Assembly: GCA_039619475.1 (NCBI GenBank)
Contig: CM077116.1
Location: 375,460,188 to 375,524,187, forward strand
Reading direction: 5' to 3'
Source: Icerya purchasi
Taxonomy: Eukaryota > Arthropoda > Insecta > Hemiptera > Monophlebidae
DNA: 64,000 nucleotides
The stretch's first letter is position 1. Each line of letters starts with the position of its first letter. Position numbers and translations under genes: made by a program. The notes under the pieces are model-generated. The model saw only the letters and a program-made list of their open reading frames with translations, searched no databases and was not told the DNA's origin. Positions 11,593 through 25,111 of the stretch are shown piece by piece.

Positions 11593-13304
11593 CTTTTTGC
11601 GATCTCAGCCATCAGAAGTTAATTAAGAAGCGTAAAATTTTAACGAACCTTGAAATCGAACTGCTCGCAAAGAGTACGGTTTAGCGCTGTAGTTCCTAAT
11701 CGCGTTTAATTAATTTCGCCTTTTAACTTTTCTCGTAGTCTTTTTTTTCTTCCGTTTTACTTTTCCCGTTAATTACTAGCTGATTAATTAAAAGTCAATG
11801 CTTCTACTTTAAGACGCAGTTATTCGGAAAGTTTTACATGCAACGCTCGCCGCTGCCCCATAAATAAACGAGTACTATTAAACTTTTTCTATGTTGAATG
11901 TAGAGCTTTACTAATACCGCGATGAAATGATAGATTTGAATTTTACCGAATACTAACTGGGAATTTATTTTTGTCTAATAAAAAAAAAAAAAAAAGAGAA
12001 TGAAAAAAATGAGTACCTGTAGATATATGAATTTGAACAAATAACAATTAGACTTAATTAATTGGAAAATATACGTTAAAAATTAATCAGCGACAATACT
12101 AAATTTATCCGCTGCAGTTTATTAATTTTGTATACACCGCGTGAATATGGGACTGTGTTCGCGAAATACGTCGGTGAATAATTTTTAACTTATATAAGCA
12201 TACATATTTTCCGATAAAGTCTAATTATAGTTTGTTCGAATATCCGAATATTATCGGAAAAAGTTATGGATCGTCGAGTATTTAAACCGATATGGGTTTT
12301 GTGAAATGGTTTTAAAAAAGAATGTGAATTTTTAAGTTTACTCGCAGAGAAGTAGCTCAGGAGAAATTACAAACTTTGCTTTATAGCGTTGGAGAAAGTT
12401 GTTTAACTTTCGGATCACTCTTTATAGCACGTTAAACGCCGTATTCCATATATAGTTTTGGTGTTTGATGGTCCTAATTGTTTTTCAAACATCCCGTGTT
12501 TCTTCTTCTTTCTTAATTGTTGGCTGATTCCGTTGTCCGTCGGTACTGTGGGCTTTGCAATTGCAGATATGGCCATGATATGGAACAGCTAACTCCTTTT
12601 TACCTTCGGCAATGTCATTCCTTCTATTTTTAGGATGCATTTGCATTTATCGACGTTGATTGTCATTGTTCCTCCACCATCCTTGGTATAGCGTTCTTAG
12701 TCGGATTCCATTCTTTGTGACTTCTAATTGCTATTATTTACACATGTTGATGGGTAATCGTCTATTATTAGCAAGCCCAGGAAAAAACCAAAACAAGGGG
12801 GAAAAAAAAAGGAGAAATGTGACTTGTTTGTCCTTATCTATTTGCCCTCGCAAGTATACAAACAGAGCTAACTTACTAGGGTCATCATTTTACGAATAGC
12901 ACCGAAGAATTCCTTAAATGCACATTTTGTAGTTATTGGTAAAGTCCGCAATTCGATTAGTTCGACACTTGAAAAACAACGCGAGTTTCTCCATTGTTTA
13001 GGATTTTAACCGTTGCGAAGACTGACTTGTCAATGAAGTATTAAAGCTTCTAGTTTTTCCGATTACCTGAGCACCCGGACTAATGCGCGCCGGATTATAA
13101 TGCGATTTCGTAGGATACCGGGGTCCTTTTTATTGCCGCAACGGAAAACAAAAGAAATTACGATTTACTTGTAATTAACTAAGGCACCGGTCACTTTTTC
13201 AATTTAGAGTAGGCCGTTTTTTGACTTCGGCTGATCATGCTTTAGTACACTGTCGACTGAGATTACTTTTAAAATAGTGGCACATTCTTGCTGCTTTGAT
13301 TTTT
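11593..13304. other. Non-coding DNA, no gene recognised
   Basis: No convincing ORF. On the minus strand about 12480-12690 a broken frame (MTINVDKCKCILKIEG) ends near an AAGAAGAAG-type tail at about 12500-12515, reminiscent of the ends of RTE elements elsewhere in the window, but too decayed to assign. Confidence 0.4.
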
Positions 13305-15995
13305 TCTTTTTTTTTAATTGGGCTCGTCAACCGAGGACCTTCACTATTAAGGGAAAACGAAAGTTATACAGTGAGACGATCAGCTATCGCTAATAAGAAA
13401 GAAACAATGGAGGGGATAATAAGTGTAGAAGGAAAAGACAGGATATAACGAGCACAAAAAGGAGCAGGAAGCCCCAGCCCAAGCAAGTGGGAGTACAGAG
13501 CCGAACACTCCACCGAAAGATACGAACACTTAATAAACACGTGATCGACGTCACAAACAACCGCATCATTTGAATGCAGAGGACAACGCGGGGTAGAGGC
13601 TAATGATTAGCGAAAGCGTGAGGAAGGTAGCGAGGAATGATTTAAGCGCAAACACACAATGGAGACAACAACAGAGCGAGGAAGTGAAGGAAACAGAAGG
13701 AACCGAGGATTTGAAGGAAGATTAGGCTGAACGGACAGATAAAAAGAGCGACAATTAGAAAAGGAGGAAGGGTACATATTCGACCAAAATCTGAGATGGA
13801 AATATTTACACAAAGGCAAGAGATTAGAGGACGGGATTTTTTTTTTGAAGAAAAATATAGAAGAAGCAGCAACCCGAGCCAAAGAATCAGCCATCTCATT
13901 ACCTGAGGTGCCAGAATGACCAGGAACCCACAGAAAGTCAATATGGATCCCGTGGAGAGAAGAGAGAGACCGAATGAGAGAACGTATGCGGAGAATAGAA
14001 AAATCACAGGAATGATTAGGAAGAGGAGAGGAGACGGCTTGAAGAGCACTCATGGAGTCGGATATGATCAGAAACTGGGAAGAAAGACGATTGGAGGAGA
14101 TAAAAATAATGGAACGTAAAATAGCCATTAGCTCGGCTGTAAATATGGAACAGAAAGAAGGAAGACAGAAGGATTCAGAGAAGTCATAGTCTGAAAGAAT
14201 AAAAGAAGCACCAACCCCATCAGGCCCCTTAGAACCATCAGTGAAAATGGTAACATGAGAAGGGAAGAGAGAATTGACAATACTGTGGAATTCCCCCCTT
14301 AATTACAGCTGGGGGGAGAGATTTTGCAAATGTGTAGGCGAAATAAATACTCTGGGAGGATGGCAGAGATCGCTGAAGTTAAACGAGAAATAAGGCAGAC
14401 TATTAAAGGAAATTACATACGGCCAAAATGAACTAAGACGGAGAGAAATAAAGGACAGGATAGGAATTTTCCTAGGCACAAAGCGCCAATTCGGAGAAAT
14501 TGAAAGGTAGGAAAAAATGAGAGAAGAAGATGAGAGAGAGAGAGAAAGACGTTTAGCAAGGAAGCGATAGCCGAAATAAGAACTGCGAATAGACAGGGGA
14601 GGAACATTCGATTCAGCAAGCAGTGCTGGGATAGAAGAGGATTTAAGAGCACCGAGGCAGAGTCTAAGGAAAGAATTTTGGATCACATCAAGTTTAGAAA
14701 GACGGGGTTTGGAAGCGCAGCGATAAATGAACGAACAGTAATCAAGCTTGGAGCGGACGATGGATTTATATAGAAGAATAAGAATGAAAGAGTCACCACC
14801 CCATTTAGTCGGAGACAGGGCCTTCAGCAGGTTCAACCGTTTAGTAGTGGAGGAGGAAAGATATTTAATATGTTCGGAAAAAGTCAGATGACTATCGAGA
14901 AAGATACCGAGATAACGAAAGCAATTAACACGAGCAATAGCTGTGCTATTTAAGGATAAATTAACAGAAGCAGGATTATAAGGGCGAAAGGTAAATACAA
15001 CGCAGGAGGACCTAGAAGGAGAAATCGAAAGGTTAATTGAGGCAAGAGCACTTTCGAGAAAATTGAGGGACGATTTGAGAGCATCATTAGCTGCGTCAAT
15101 ATCGTGGGAAGAGGGAAAAAAGCAAAATATCATCGGCAAAGAATAAAGAGTGGGAATTTAAAGGAAGGCAAGCGATACTAGCAGTATAAATGTTAAAAAG
15201 AGTAGGACTGAGGGAGGAACCTTGAGGAAGACCGCAGCAAACCTTTCTAGAAGTGTCAAATAATGGAGGAGAGAGGTGGATAGAACGATTGCACATGAGC
15301 TAAATAACAAGGGAAGTGAAATTCACTGGAATGTTAATTGCTGTCATTTTGTCTCTTAAAGTTTGGAGATGAACATTGTCGAAAGCACAGGAAACATCGA
15401 TGAAGGAAGCCAGAGTATAATGTTTTTGGATAAAGGACTTATATAAATGAGACACAAAAAGACTGATACAAACAGGAGGGCCGATACCAGGCCGAAAGCC
15501 GAACATATTGTTAGGAAGCACATTACGGTGTTCCAACCACCAGACAAGACGCTTGTTTAGCATACCCTCAAACAATTTTCTGATGCAGGATGCCAAGGAG
15601 ATGGAGCGTAAGGAAGAACTTTTCTTAGGAATAGGGACAATGATGAAAGAATTCCAAGAGGGGGGTGGGGGATTGAACCCCTGGAAAGGAAAGAATTGAA
15701 AAGACTGAGAAGAAAGTTAAGGGATAGTTCAGACAGATTTTTAAGAGCAAGATAAGGTATACCATCAAGGCCTGGAGTAGGGCTGGAAGATTTGCATAAA
15801 ACAGATAATAATTCATTAAGATTGAAAGCCGAAGTGAGGAAGTGAGAAGGAGGGGAAGAGATTTGCGGAGAGGTGTTGGAATACAGTTCGTCAAAGGAAG
15901 GAACGTAAGCAGGAGCGACAGCATCAATGAAGGATATTAGGCTATCCTCAGATACATTTGATTCTTCCGTATCAAATTCATCTCGCATCAGCAGC
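13305..15995 (-). pseudogene. I-like non-LTR retrotransposon, RT-RNase H-zinc knuckle, 5'-truncated
   Basis: Read leftward: RT N-terminus (15557-15988; SPTPGLDGIPYLALKNL), then fingers and palm (15300-15596; IRKLFEGMLNKRL, NMFGFRPG, and SFIDVSCAFDNVH with the first catalytic Asp). The catalytic core follows (15096-15296; GLPQGSSLSPTLFNIY and LFFADDILLF), then the thumb (14303-15139; FRYLGIFLDSHLTFSEHI). RNase H at about 13607-14290 has all four acidic residues: FTDGS, FTAEL, ISDS and MADSLA. A tail with CPLHSNDAVVCDVDHVFIKC at about 13525-13585 follows. Damage is modest: two frameshifts (near 15590 and 15130) and single in-frame stops at 15300, 14303 and 13607. RT, RNase H and tail are otherwise collinear. 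The 3' end carries GGTTGACGAGCCC and an A-rich tail at 13300-13315. RNase H makes it I-like rather than Jockey. Confidence 0.9.
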
Positions 15996-16109
15996 CATCC
16001 TGAGACGGATCCAATTTTATGCTGTTTCCGATTCGCCGATCATTGTCCAACCAGCGTTTTTGCATATGACGGAGATGTTCGATTTAAAAATACTAGATTC
16101 ATGTGCATA

Positions 16110-16142
16110 GTTGACGAGCCCCTTACTTTTAAAAAAAAAAAA
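16110..16142 (+). mobile_element. Possible I-family 3' terminus in the opposite orientation
   Basis: GTTGACGAGCCC at 16110-16121, followed by a 12-A run, is the exact complement of 13320-13331 at the 3' end of the adjacent minus-strand element. The bases before it (16000-16109) do not match that element's 3' region, so this is either a tiny 5'-truncated second copy facing the first or chance. Confidence 0.35.
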
Positions 16143-17759
16143 TAATCATTGAAATGGTAAGTTTGCAGTAGGTATATCACGACGCCCGATGGAAGTCCCC
16201 AGTAATCAGGACTATTTTTTCATTCTTACACATTTCCCTGATTTTTGAAATACCACTAGTCAGTGGAAAATACTGATTATGCAGCAATATATTGTATAGC
16301 AGTTATCTTTATTTTTAACTGCTTCATATCGCAGCTAACATGTAAAATCTGATTGCCTCCGGCACCGTAAATATATGCTTTAGGATCCATGGGTTTATCC
16401 GTTTCCATTTCACTGATTTTATGCGGCCTCTTCGTCATCTTCGAGGGTAAAGAAATGGCGCCTTTTGTCCCAAGTCGTTGCTCATTTTTCAACTATTGCT
16501 ATTTTAATATTTACACTTCCTTATTCACAAATAATTATCTTTTCTCTCTTTCAATTTAATCTTCGTTCTAATCATTCTAGCTCTTACAGCTCCGCCGTTT
16601 CTTCATCGCTTTGCTGTTGTCTCTATCGTTTGCTCGGGTTTTATTTATTGATTTCCTTTTGCTGTCGTTTATTCCGCAGTGATTTCTCTCATTACGTAAA
16701 TGTGTTATTTTTAATAATAATAATTATCTACAGTTCTTAAATATTTCACTATACAAAAAAATAATTAATTGTAAATATTCACATTTATCAACTAGTTTAC
16801 TGACAACTAACTATAGTCATGCCGTTCGAAAACTAATCTTGAAATACTCGACCGTTTATAAATTTTTGATATCGAAGACAAACTCTTGCGAAAATAAGAG
16901 ATCAAATGTTATTATAAACAAATAATAACTAAATAATAATAATAAGTAGTGTATTTCACAAGTTGAAATTTAGATTCATCTGGCATAGAGGAATTGTATT
17001 TTTAGTGCTTCCTGTAATTGTAACATTTCATCCTATTTGAAATTTTTAGTGACCGAGTAATTTATTAAGGGAACATCGAATAAAATGGAAAAGTCAAGGA
17101 GATGCATTGGTCTGTTCTGTTCTAACTTTACTGATGCGTAGAAAGCAAGAGTCATTGTGTGCGCTGATTTAATATCAAGCTGTATTTCAGATGAAACGGT
17201 AAACACACATAAACATAACAGTTCAGTAGACTGAACACTACTGAACTGATACATTTACTTGGAAGTACAATATTTCTCAAGAGTGCATTAATGATAAAAG
17301 TTAATTTTTTCTGGTCACTTCTCCCGATTCGCTATAAACGACGACCTAGTAATTGTTTAGAAATAGGATGATATTCGGTTTTCAGTTTTTCTATTCAAGC
17401 AATTCCAGATCTTTTCGGCGATAAAAATTTTAATCGTTGCTGCTGACAAACTGCCTTTTTTTATTTTTGTAAGCTTTTTTGCGTATTTTGCTGCAGTCAG
17501 CTTAAATATCTCTAAATTCCACACCGTACGTCTCCCATAAAAAAGAAAAAAAAAACATACGAAGAGGAGGGAAAAGAAGAAGACAAGTGTCCCTGAATAA
17601 GGCAAACAAATGGTCTATAAGCGATTGAGTAAAAAGAAAAGGATAATAGTTTGCTAGTATAAAGATTAGAGGTTATAAAGACGCAAAATGTAAGAATATT
17701 TAATGCGCAAAATAAAAATTAATTGATCTGGCAATAATCGGAAAATTCTTTCAATGAAC
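16143..17759. other. Non-coding AT-rich DNA
   Basis: No gene, RNA or repeat recognised. Short frames at 16.3-17.6 kb have no motifs. Confidence 0.5.
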
Positions 17760-17830
17760 CGATATACATATTATATTCATATTATATATATGTATATACA
17801 TGTATTTACATATATATTTACATATGTATT

Positions 17831-17833
<3 letters not shown>

Positions 17834-17892
<59 letters not shown>
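17834..17892 (+). repeat. TA microsatellite
   Basis: About 59 bases of (TA)n at the left tip of the large inverted repeat. Confidence 0.95.
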
Positions 17893-17897
<5 letters not shown>

Positions 17898-20800
17898 GCT
17901 AGCTGTTACCTTCTGCTTTGCCCATGTATTAATACTCGTTTAAATCTGTTCTTGGAAATTTATAAAAAAAAATGTTGTTTTGTCTCGAATTATATTTATG
18001 TAAAGATTCTTTCTCTCTTTGGGAAACATGTTGGTTTCTATTCTTGCTTCCAGCTACTCGTCTGCTTCAAATGAACGGGCTTGAACATTACATATTCAAA
18101 CGGATTTCAGTCTCGTTTCCCGTTGCTTGTTTGTTTCTGAGAAACTTGCTTGAGCATTGTGCATTCAAACGTTTTCCAGTCTTGCTTCCGATTACCCACA
18201 ACTTCGCCCGGGTATTAGTGTACGTTTAAATTTGTACTTGGAAATTAATACAAAAAACATTTTGTTTTATCTGAAATTATACTTATGTAAAGATTCTTTC
18301 TTTCTTTCTTTGGGAAACATGTTTATCACTGTCCAGGAAAAAATTTATTTCACCTTTGCTGAAGATTGTCGATCTTCCTATAACCTGTCTGTCGTGATCT
18401 AACAAAAAGTTTCGCTGAACTAAACAGCACATACAGCTATTATTTTGAAGGGGCCTAGTTATTCACACGGTGACTTCCTGTAAGTACACATTTAAGAAAA
18501 CACTTTTCCTTCATATCCTTCAATCTCTCCGTCTTGAGCATTTTAAATTAAAACTAATTTATCATCACAGCAGCAAATCGCAGTAGTTGAGTAAAGATTT
18601 CAAATATTCCCGGTAGAAAATATTAAGAATTTCGTAGCAGGTTATTTTTTCTTTGTAAAAAATAAAAGATAACGCATCATTTTTTTAAAACTTTCCGCAA
18701 TGAGTACTGCTGTCCAGGCTAGGAGCGCGACTTGTATGTTTAGATCACGTCATCGAGGTTTGATGATTTCACTAATCCAAAAAGAGAAGTAATGGAACGA
18801 CCGCGTATTTGTTTATCTTGGAAATTAATAGAACGTTATTATTTACCACAGTAATCACATTTTGTTTAAATGTTTACGTTTAATTTATATTTACCATGTG
18901 GTAATCATTTTATTTGAAATTTAATAAGAATTAATTTGTTTTTTATTCGTCCCGTATGCATTTCTGTACAGCTGGTCACGTCTCATAAAACCTTATATTT
19001 CGTATAAGAGAATGGGTAAAAAACCATCATTGAAATCTTTCTTAGAACAACATGAATATGGTCGCCGCACCGTTGTTTATCTGAGCCGACGTTTAGAAAC
19101 AGGTTCAGTAATCTACGCGCTTGAATTGGGCACCAGACGTTTATAGGTATAAAATATTAATAAACAAACGAAAACGGCACTCGGACCACAACCGCCGTCC
19201 GTTAGACACAGCGGTTCCAAAACTGATGACCGCTTCGTTATACATTTTCAATGTTCAGTAGCTTTCAAAATTTTTTACTTATCGTATTTTTAAAATTAAT
19301 TTTTAATCTGCCAACGAAAAATACTACACCAAAATTTTCTGTACAACGGTTTATTAAAAAATAATTAGAAATGCGCCAGGGTAATTTTAAAAATATAAAA
19401 CTGTTTAAACTTCCAGCTTCATTTTTCGTTCTAAAACAAATATTATGCTTTTGATAAATAACCGCGATACATATTTATGCTTTCAATCGTTAAAAATTGA
19501 TTCTGGCATTTGAAATTTTTCCAGTTAGCTCAATAATTTAACATACCCCTAACTGTCTACAGTTGTGATCTTTTATCTTTCTAGTGTCAAAAGAATTATA
19601 TTTGCGATTAAACGTGTATTCTAGCTTTCGACATTATTATCCCTGAAATTTAAAATATGCAACAAACAACAAACTTTACGTCACATGAAACTAACCTTTC
19701 CCATAACCATTTAATTTAAACACCATTTGGGTCTAAAAACAGCAAACGAATGTAGTTTTAACACTATTTACTATTCTATAATTATTATCATTGTAAGTTT
19801 CACTACTAAATTGTTCTAAATGAGATTATATTTTAATTGTAAACTTTTATATTTTACCATTTAAAATTTAAGTGGAATACTTATTATATTGTTTGATGGT
19901 ACATTAAATGAGAAAATTACGATTTTTAACAAATTTGCTTTTAATTCAAAATGACAATTTATAATTGAGATTGAACACACTGACTGATTGATGGATGAGA
20001 TAATCAGAACTGAAATTTTCCCGAAATTTAATGCCTCCAAACTTTAAATAACTCTATATTATAATAATAGATGTTTAATTTGTCAAAAATTTGATATGGT
20101 CACATTTGCATTTTATGTAAATTAATCAGTTGATTTTGTACCAATGTGAAACACAAATATCATGAAACGTAATATGCCGTGCGCTGAAAATTCAACATAT
20201 TCAGAAATTATCGTAATTTACATTATTTTATATAATATTAATGCAAAAAAATTATTCTATTTTATGAAATGTATACGTTCGTATATAGTTAAAAATATTT
20301 AGAATAAGAACCACGCACTGATAACAAGATGATAGCCTATTTTTTTCGCAAACCTTTAAGAGGTTTTTTAAGCAACTGAAATGTAATTCCGTTATTCCAA
20401 ATAGCAAACGTTCCGCTGATATGAAAACACATTTTGAAAGTTACTGAAGGAGCGAATTTTATCCATTTTATTCCTTCATCAATTTTATAAAATCAGGATT
20501 ATTCCTTTTTAGGGGCAGTGCGCAATTCGAGTGTTCCCCACGAATACACCTAGAAAACTTTAGCATAATCCGTTTAACGGTACAGAAATGCATACGGGGA
20601 AAACAAACGAACAAACATTTATTTTTATATAATATATATATATATAAATAAATGAATGTTTATTTGTTTGTATGTTTGTTTGTCGCGTATGCATTCACAG
20701 CTGGATGTATTATGCTAAAATTTTCGGGGTATATTCATGTTGTCCAAATGAAGGTTTTAAAATATGGTTAAGTTTTCTATCCCCCCTCCTTCACGAAATA

Positions 20801-21573
20801 CGAGGTTTTAAATAGTTGAGATGCGACCAGCGCTATAGAAATGGATAGGGACGAATAAAACAAAAATTAATTTTTATAAAATTTTAAGTAAAATGATTAC
20901 TCTATGGTAAATAATAAACTCTAGACAACATTTTATTAATTTCTGGCGTAAGTAAATACACACCGCGTTCGGTTACTTCACTTTTTGTATTACTGAAATC
21001 ATCAAACATCTATCGACAAGATCTAAACATACAAGTCGCGCTCCTAGCCTAGGTGCTGTACTCATTGCGGAAAGTTTTAAAAAAATTATGTGTTATCTAT
21101 TATTTTTTACAGAGAAAAATAATGCTGCAACGAAATTTTTAATATTTGCTATCGGGAATATTATTTACGCTCAAAAATTTGAAATCTTTACCCAACTACC
21201 ATGATTTGCTGTCGTGATGATAAATTAGTTTTAATAAAATTCTCAAACAGAGAGATTGAGAGGTATGAGTAAAGAAGATGTTCTCTTAAATGTGTACTTA
21301 ACTAGACCTCTTCAAAATGACAGCTGTATGTGCTGTTTAGTTCAGCGAAACTTTTTATTAGATCATGACGCACAGATTACAGAAAGATCCATAATCTTCA
21401 GCTAAACGTGAAAACCATTTTTTCTTTGAGCCTGATTAACTTGTCTTAATCTTTACATAAATATAATTCTAGATAAAAACGGGTATTAATACACGGGAGA
21501 AGCCGTGGATAACAGCTGGAGTATACATATATATATATATAATATATTTATACGTATATATATATATATATAG
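17889..21573. repeat. Very long inverted repeat, arms about 0.8-1.2 kb
   Basis: The left arm (about 17889-19062) pairs with the right arm (about 20725-21532) in reverse complement. Exact shared words include AGGAGCGCGACTTGTATG, TTCGCTGAACTAAACAGCAC and ACTTTCCGCAATGAGTAC. The left arm has a partial internal duplication: a block starting about 17900 recurs near 18190 (both with TTTATGTAAAGATTCTTTC-like words). TA microsatellites stand at both tips (17834-17892 and about 21523-21573). The spacer 19063-20724 is AT-rich with no recognised coding region. The tips carry degenerate forms of a TTACCCGCGGCTTCGCCCGCG-like hairpin word that I recall from insect repeats, without verification. No transposase frame seen, so the origin (fold-back transposon or inverted duplication) is open. 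Confidence 0.85.
20541..20735. repeat. Nested hairpin inside the large inverted repeat
   Basis: 20541-20620 (TTTAGCATAAT, ATGCATACG, AACAAACGAACAAAC) pairs with 20648-20735 in reverse complement around a TA-rich centre. It lies at the inner end of the right arm, and related words (CGTATGCATTTCTG) recur in the left arm near 18955, so the same module occurs at least three times. Confidence 0.75.
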
Positions 21574-24500
21574 GATTGTTTACACAAGGGGAACCATAAA
21601 TCTAGTTCCACATATTTCCATGTTTGGCCATTGTAAATGACATTTCGTTGGAAACAGGAAAAAACAAAAAAATCTGCGTAAGCTTACTTTCATAATGAGA
21701 CAGTGTTTCATCAACATTTTCTATCCTTAAATAACTAATATAATTTACGTATCCTCGGGATGTTCAGATAATATACAAATTTTGTAATTCTATTCTGTTT
21801 TCTAGTACTAAAGAAAAAATAATCCTCTGAAAAAAAGTATTCATGTTTTATATTAATATTTATTTTTAAGATGTTTAGTTATGTTTATAAATTGTTATTA
21901 TTAACGATAGTTACGTTACGATTTCCTTTTTTTTTATGTCGAAATTTTGTTTGTGTTTTTTCGTGAAAAATTTCTCATCTGTGAAGTGTACGTAACGGGT
22001 TTCAATGAAATAATCTGTTTTCAACGATCTCGAAAATTCGGTAACGTCGGTGAAATTTCGATGTTCGTAGAATAAAAGAACAGCTCTAGCTTTGCGAGTT
22101 TTCAAAAACGTCACAAAAGCCATCAAACGGGCTTAGTTGTTTTTGATGCTGGTTGAAATAATCCTTGCGTAACGTCAATGTACTTCTTTAACGGTATCAT
22201 TTCCGATGAATAACGATCACTGTGAAAGTTTTAAACATTTAATAACGTGCACAGTTTGCCTGTTCGAATAATTTTTGATTCGCTGGAACCATTTTTAATA
22301 GTAAAGGTATCCCCCCTCCCAATTTTTTTTGAATGCGTAAGTAAATGAATGTTCTTAATTGCTTGAAAAATCCTCTACATTTATGAATGGGCGACAAAGA
22401 ATTGGAGCAATTCTCTTTTTTCATGCAACCACCGGCTTCGGCAGGCTATGCAATAAATCGGCTTTTTGTCCCATAGCGGTGTTAAACATTTCGTTCATCC
22501 TCCGAATGAATAATGTTATATTTTTAATTTCGAATAAAATACTTTCTCGCACCTGGCAAACAAACTCCGTTTTCGTCTCAGCTTTTCCATGTAAATTGTT
22601 ACGTGTATTTCATTGCATTATATCCGCGCGAATGATGTAAAATACAAATTTCCAACATTAGCGACATTCGAATTAAAACATGATTTTCTGGCCGAAATTT
22701 GTTTTCTTTCCCAATTGTTTCTTATATAATTTTTAATCGCTCTTCTATCATTCTTAAATAATTTTCTATAATAATGAAGAATATTACCGTCAATATTTCG
22801 ATAATTTTGTAAATTATTTAAGCAAAATCGGGTTCTGTGTTGTTCCCCCCCCCCCCTATAAGTACTATAATTGCAATGAAAATTGTATATCCGATTAAGT
22901 GTTTGTAACTCTTTTCTTAAAAATTTTCAATACATGCGATTCCTATTGGCTCGAAGAAACAACAAATAACAGGAGCAGTGGATGTTGATTGACGCGTACA
23001 ATCAGTTTTCATCAACATGAAAGTTCAAGCCTAATCAAAAACACGCCGTGTTTACGAAAAAGAGTGATAATTGAACAGCATCCGAGGTAGCGAACTGTAT
23101 ATTTATAAACATAGAGAACTTTGACCTTCAACCGGAAGTAAGTTATCAGTAGTGCGATATATGCGACCGTGAATTTCGCCGAAAGCGATCAGCGATAGTG
23201 AACACATACCAACGAACATAGACGAGATTAGAATTGGCAAAGAATTTTGAATACGAGAAAGTGAAGTAACGGCTAGTTTTATAAGATTTACGTGGAGATT
23301 TTAATAGAGTGAGTGAAGATTTTTAAACAAAGTTTCGGATTCAGAGGTATATTTCATCTGCCGCAGCTAGAGCGTAAAATCAGTACGGAAGTATTGTGAC
23401 TTTAAAGTTTGTAAGGTAAAGCCACGCGAGGGGGTGTTCGATTTCAGGCTCTAGATCAAGCAGCTGGAGTTGTTTGGGAAACTAACTGCGTTCTTCATAT
23501 CCAGTCGTATTTTAGATGGATTCATTATTGAATCAGTTTTTATCTGCACTATTTACTAATAATGAAAATCGTAAATGGAAATTTCCACCATTAAAAGTCA
23601 GTCTGCTTTACGTCATTATTCATTTTTATTGTTTCCTATTTTAGTTTGTTTTGTCGCTCGATAAGGAACCTTATAATTGTTCCTGTTTCGTCCGAGGTAA
23701 ATTATTCTCGACGTGATCTCGTGTAAGCGAAATGAATTTCTGCGAAATGCGTCGAACTATTTCTACACATATTCATCGTGTATAAAGAAATTTTTATTCG
23801 CTACTGAGCCGCTAAGCATGTTGTTTCCCATCTACAATGTTGGTTTACAAATTCTCAACGGAAATTGGTTGTTCCCCTTCATTCTGACGGTATCCGTTGA
23901 ATTTTCCGATTTTTTTATCGACTCGCAGGATTTGATGATAACGTCACGCTGTCGAGGTCACGCGCTCTATTTTACCCTTAGTATCCTTGATATTATCATT
24001 TATTTCGATTTTTAATTGTACCGCAAAGAATATATATATATATATATAATATATCGATAATCGAAAATATGTCGCATCGATATGTTCCGTTACATAATAT
24101 GTATACAGCAATTTTCATGCTGTTCGTTAGATTTCACTTTTTAACGTTTCTCACCGAGTATTCTTACAAGCAATCGCTAAAATCGACTTTCATAATTACC
24201 CGATTTCCGTTTAACGAAAAATCCCATTTCTAGCGGTGCATGAATATTGAGTTACAGTTTAAATATATATATATATATATTAATATAAATGTAAAATCAC
24301 AAAAACAGGGATACATTCGATACAAGTCACAAATTATAAACTAGACTTGTTACGGAGAGTACCAGCCAATTTACGATTATTTATTTTAACTCCGCTTCTG
24401 TGTGCAAGCCGAAACATATGTACACAAGTACCCTATCATCTGCTAATTTTGTCCGTATTAATTTTTACATATTAATTACTTTTCACGACTTTAATTATAT

Positions 24501-25111
24501 ATTTTTTAAAAACCAACGTGTGTACAAAAAAATTTGAATTATTACAACAATAGACATTCAGGATCCCTACTTTGTCAAATTTAATATTACTGATATAAGG
24601 GGCTTTAATACTTCTGCTTTGGCTAACGTCAAGAAACGTGTGGGCATCCAAGCATGTGTGGATCTCGCCGGTTGCCCCATTTCACAAATCTGTCGGTGGC
24701 GCGGGAAATACGTGGGAGGGACATTCATAGAAGTTCTTATATTTTGTTTAAAGAACTGTTTCGGAGCTTTCTATTGCTTTATTCTGAGCTACAGGGATGA
24801 AAAATTGTCCAGATCAGGAATTTCCGGGTTTCCATTTTAACTACTTCATCAGCTGGTATGAAAAATTCGTGGCCACTGGGGAAATAGTTTTTAAGAGAGT
24901 GCGTTAGATTACTTTGTTTGCTGACACAATCGTGGATAAAAAATTTCTCGTACTCTTCCAGGAACTGAATATGTAATGGAGGCAAGGATGCAACTGGAGA
25001 TAGCATTCGCTGTCCTTCGTAAGATGCCACAGACGACGAAGCTCCTCTAGTGCCCGGGTATTTTCGTAACTCTATGCGCAACGCTCTGTTTATTTAGTTC
25101 GTGATCTCTAA
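21574..25111. other. Non-coding DNA; possible 5' exon region at 22.96-23.5 kb
   Basis: Contains a 12-C run (22845-22856) and TA microsatellites near 24029 and 24262. Around 22960-23510 base composition is more balanced, with a TATTTATA word, a TCAGTAG initiator-like word near 23148 and donor-like GTGAGT and GTAAG words, but no confident exon. A 100-residue minus-strand frame at 24779-25081 ends beside the Harbinger-type MITE; it has no motif I recognise. Confidence 0.4.

Noticed and set aside
13916..14119. Plus-strand frame inside the I-like element
   Set aside because: Antisense shadow of the RNase H coding strand.
17754..18402. Open frames over the TA microsatellite and inverted-repeat arm
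   Set aside because: They translate simple repeat (IYIYIY) and non-coding arm sequence; no protein motif.
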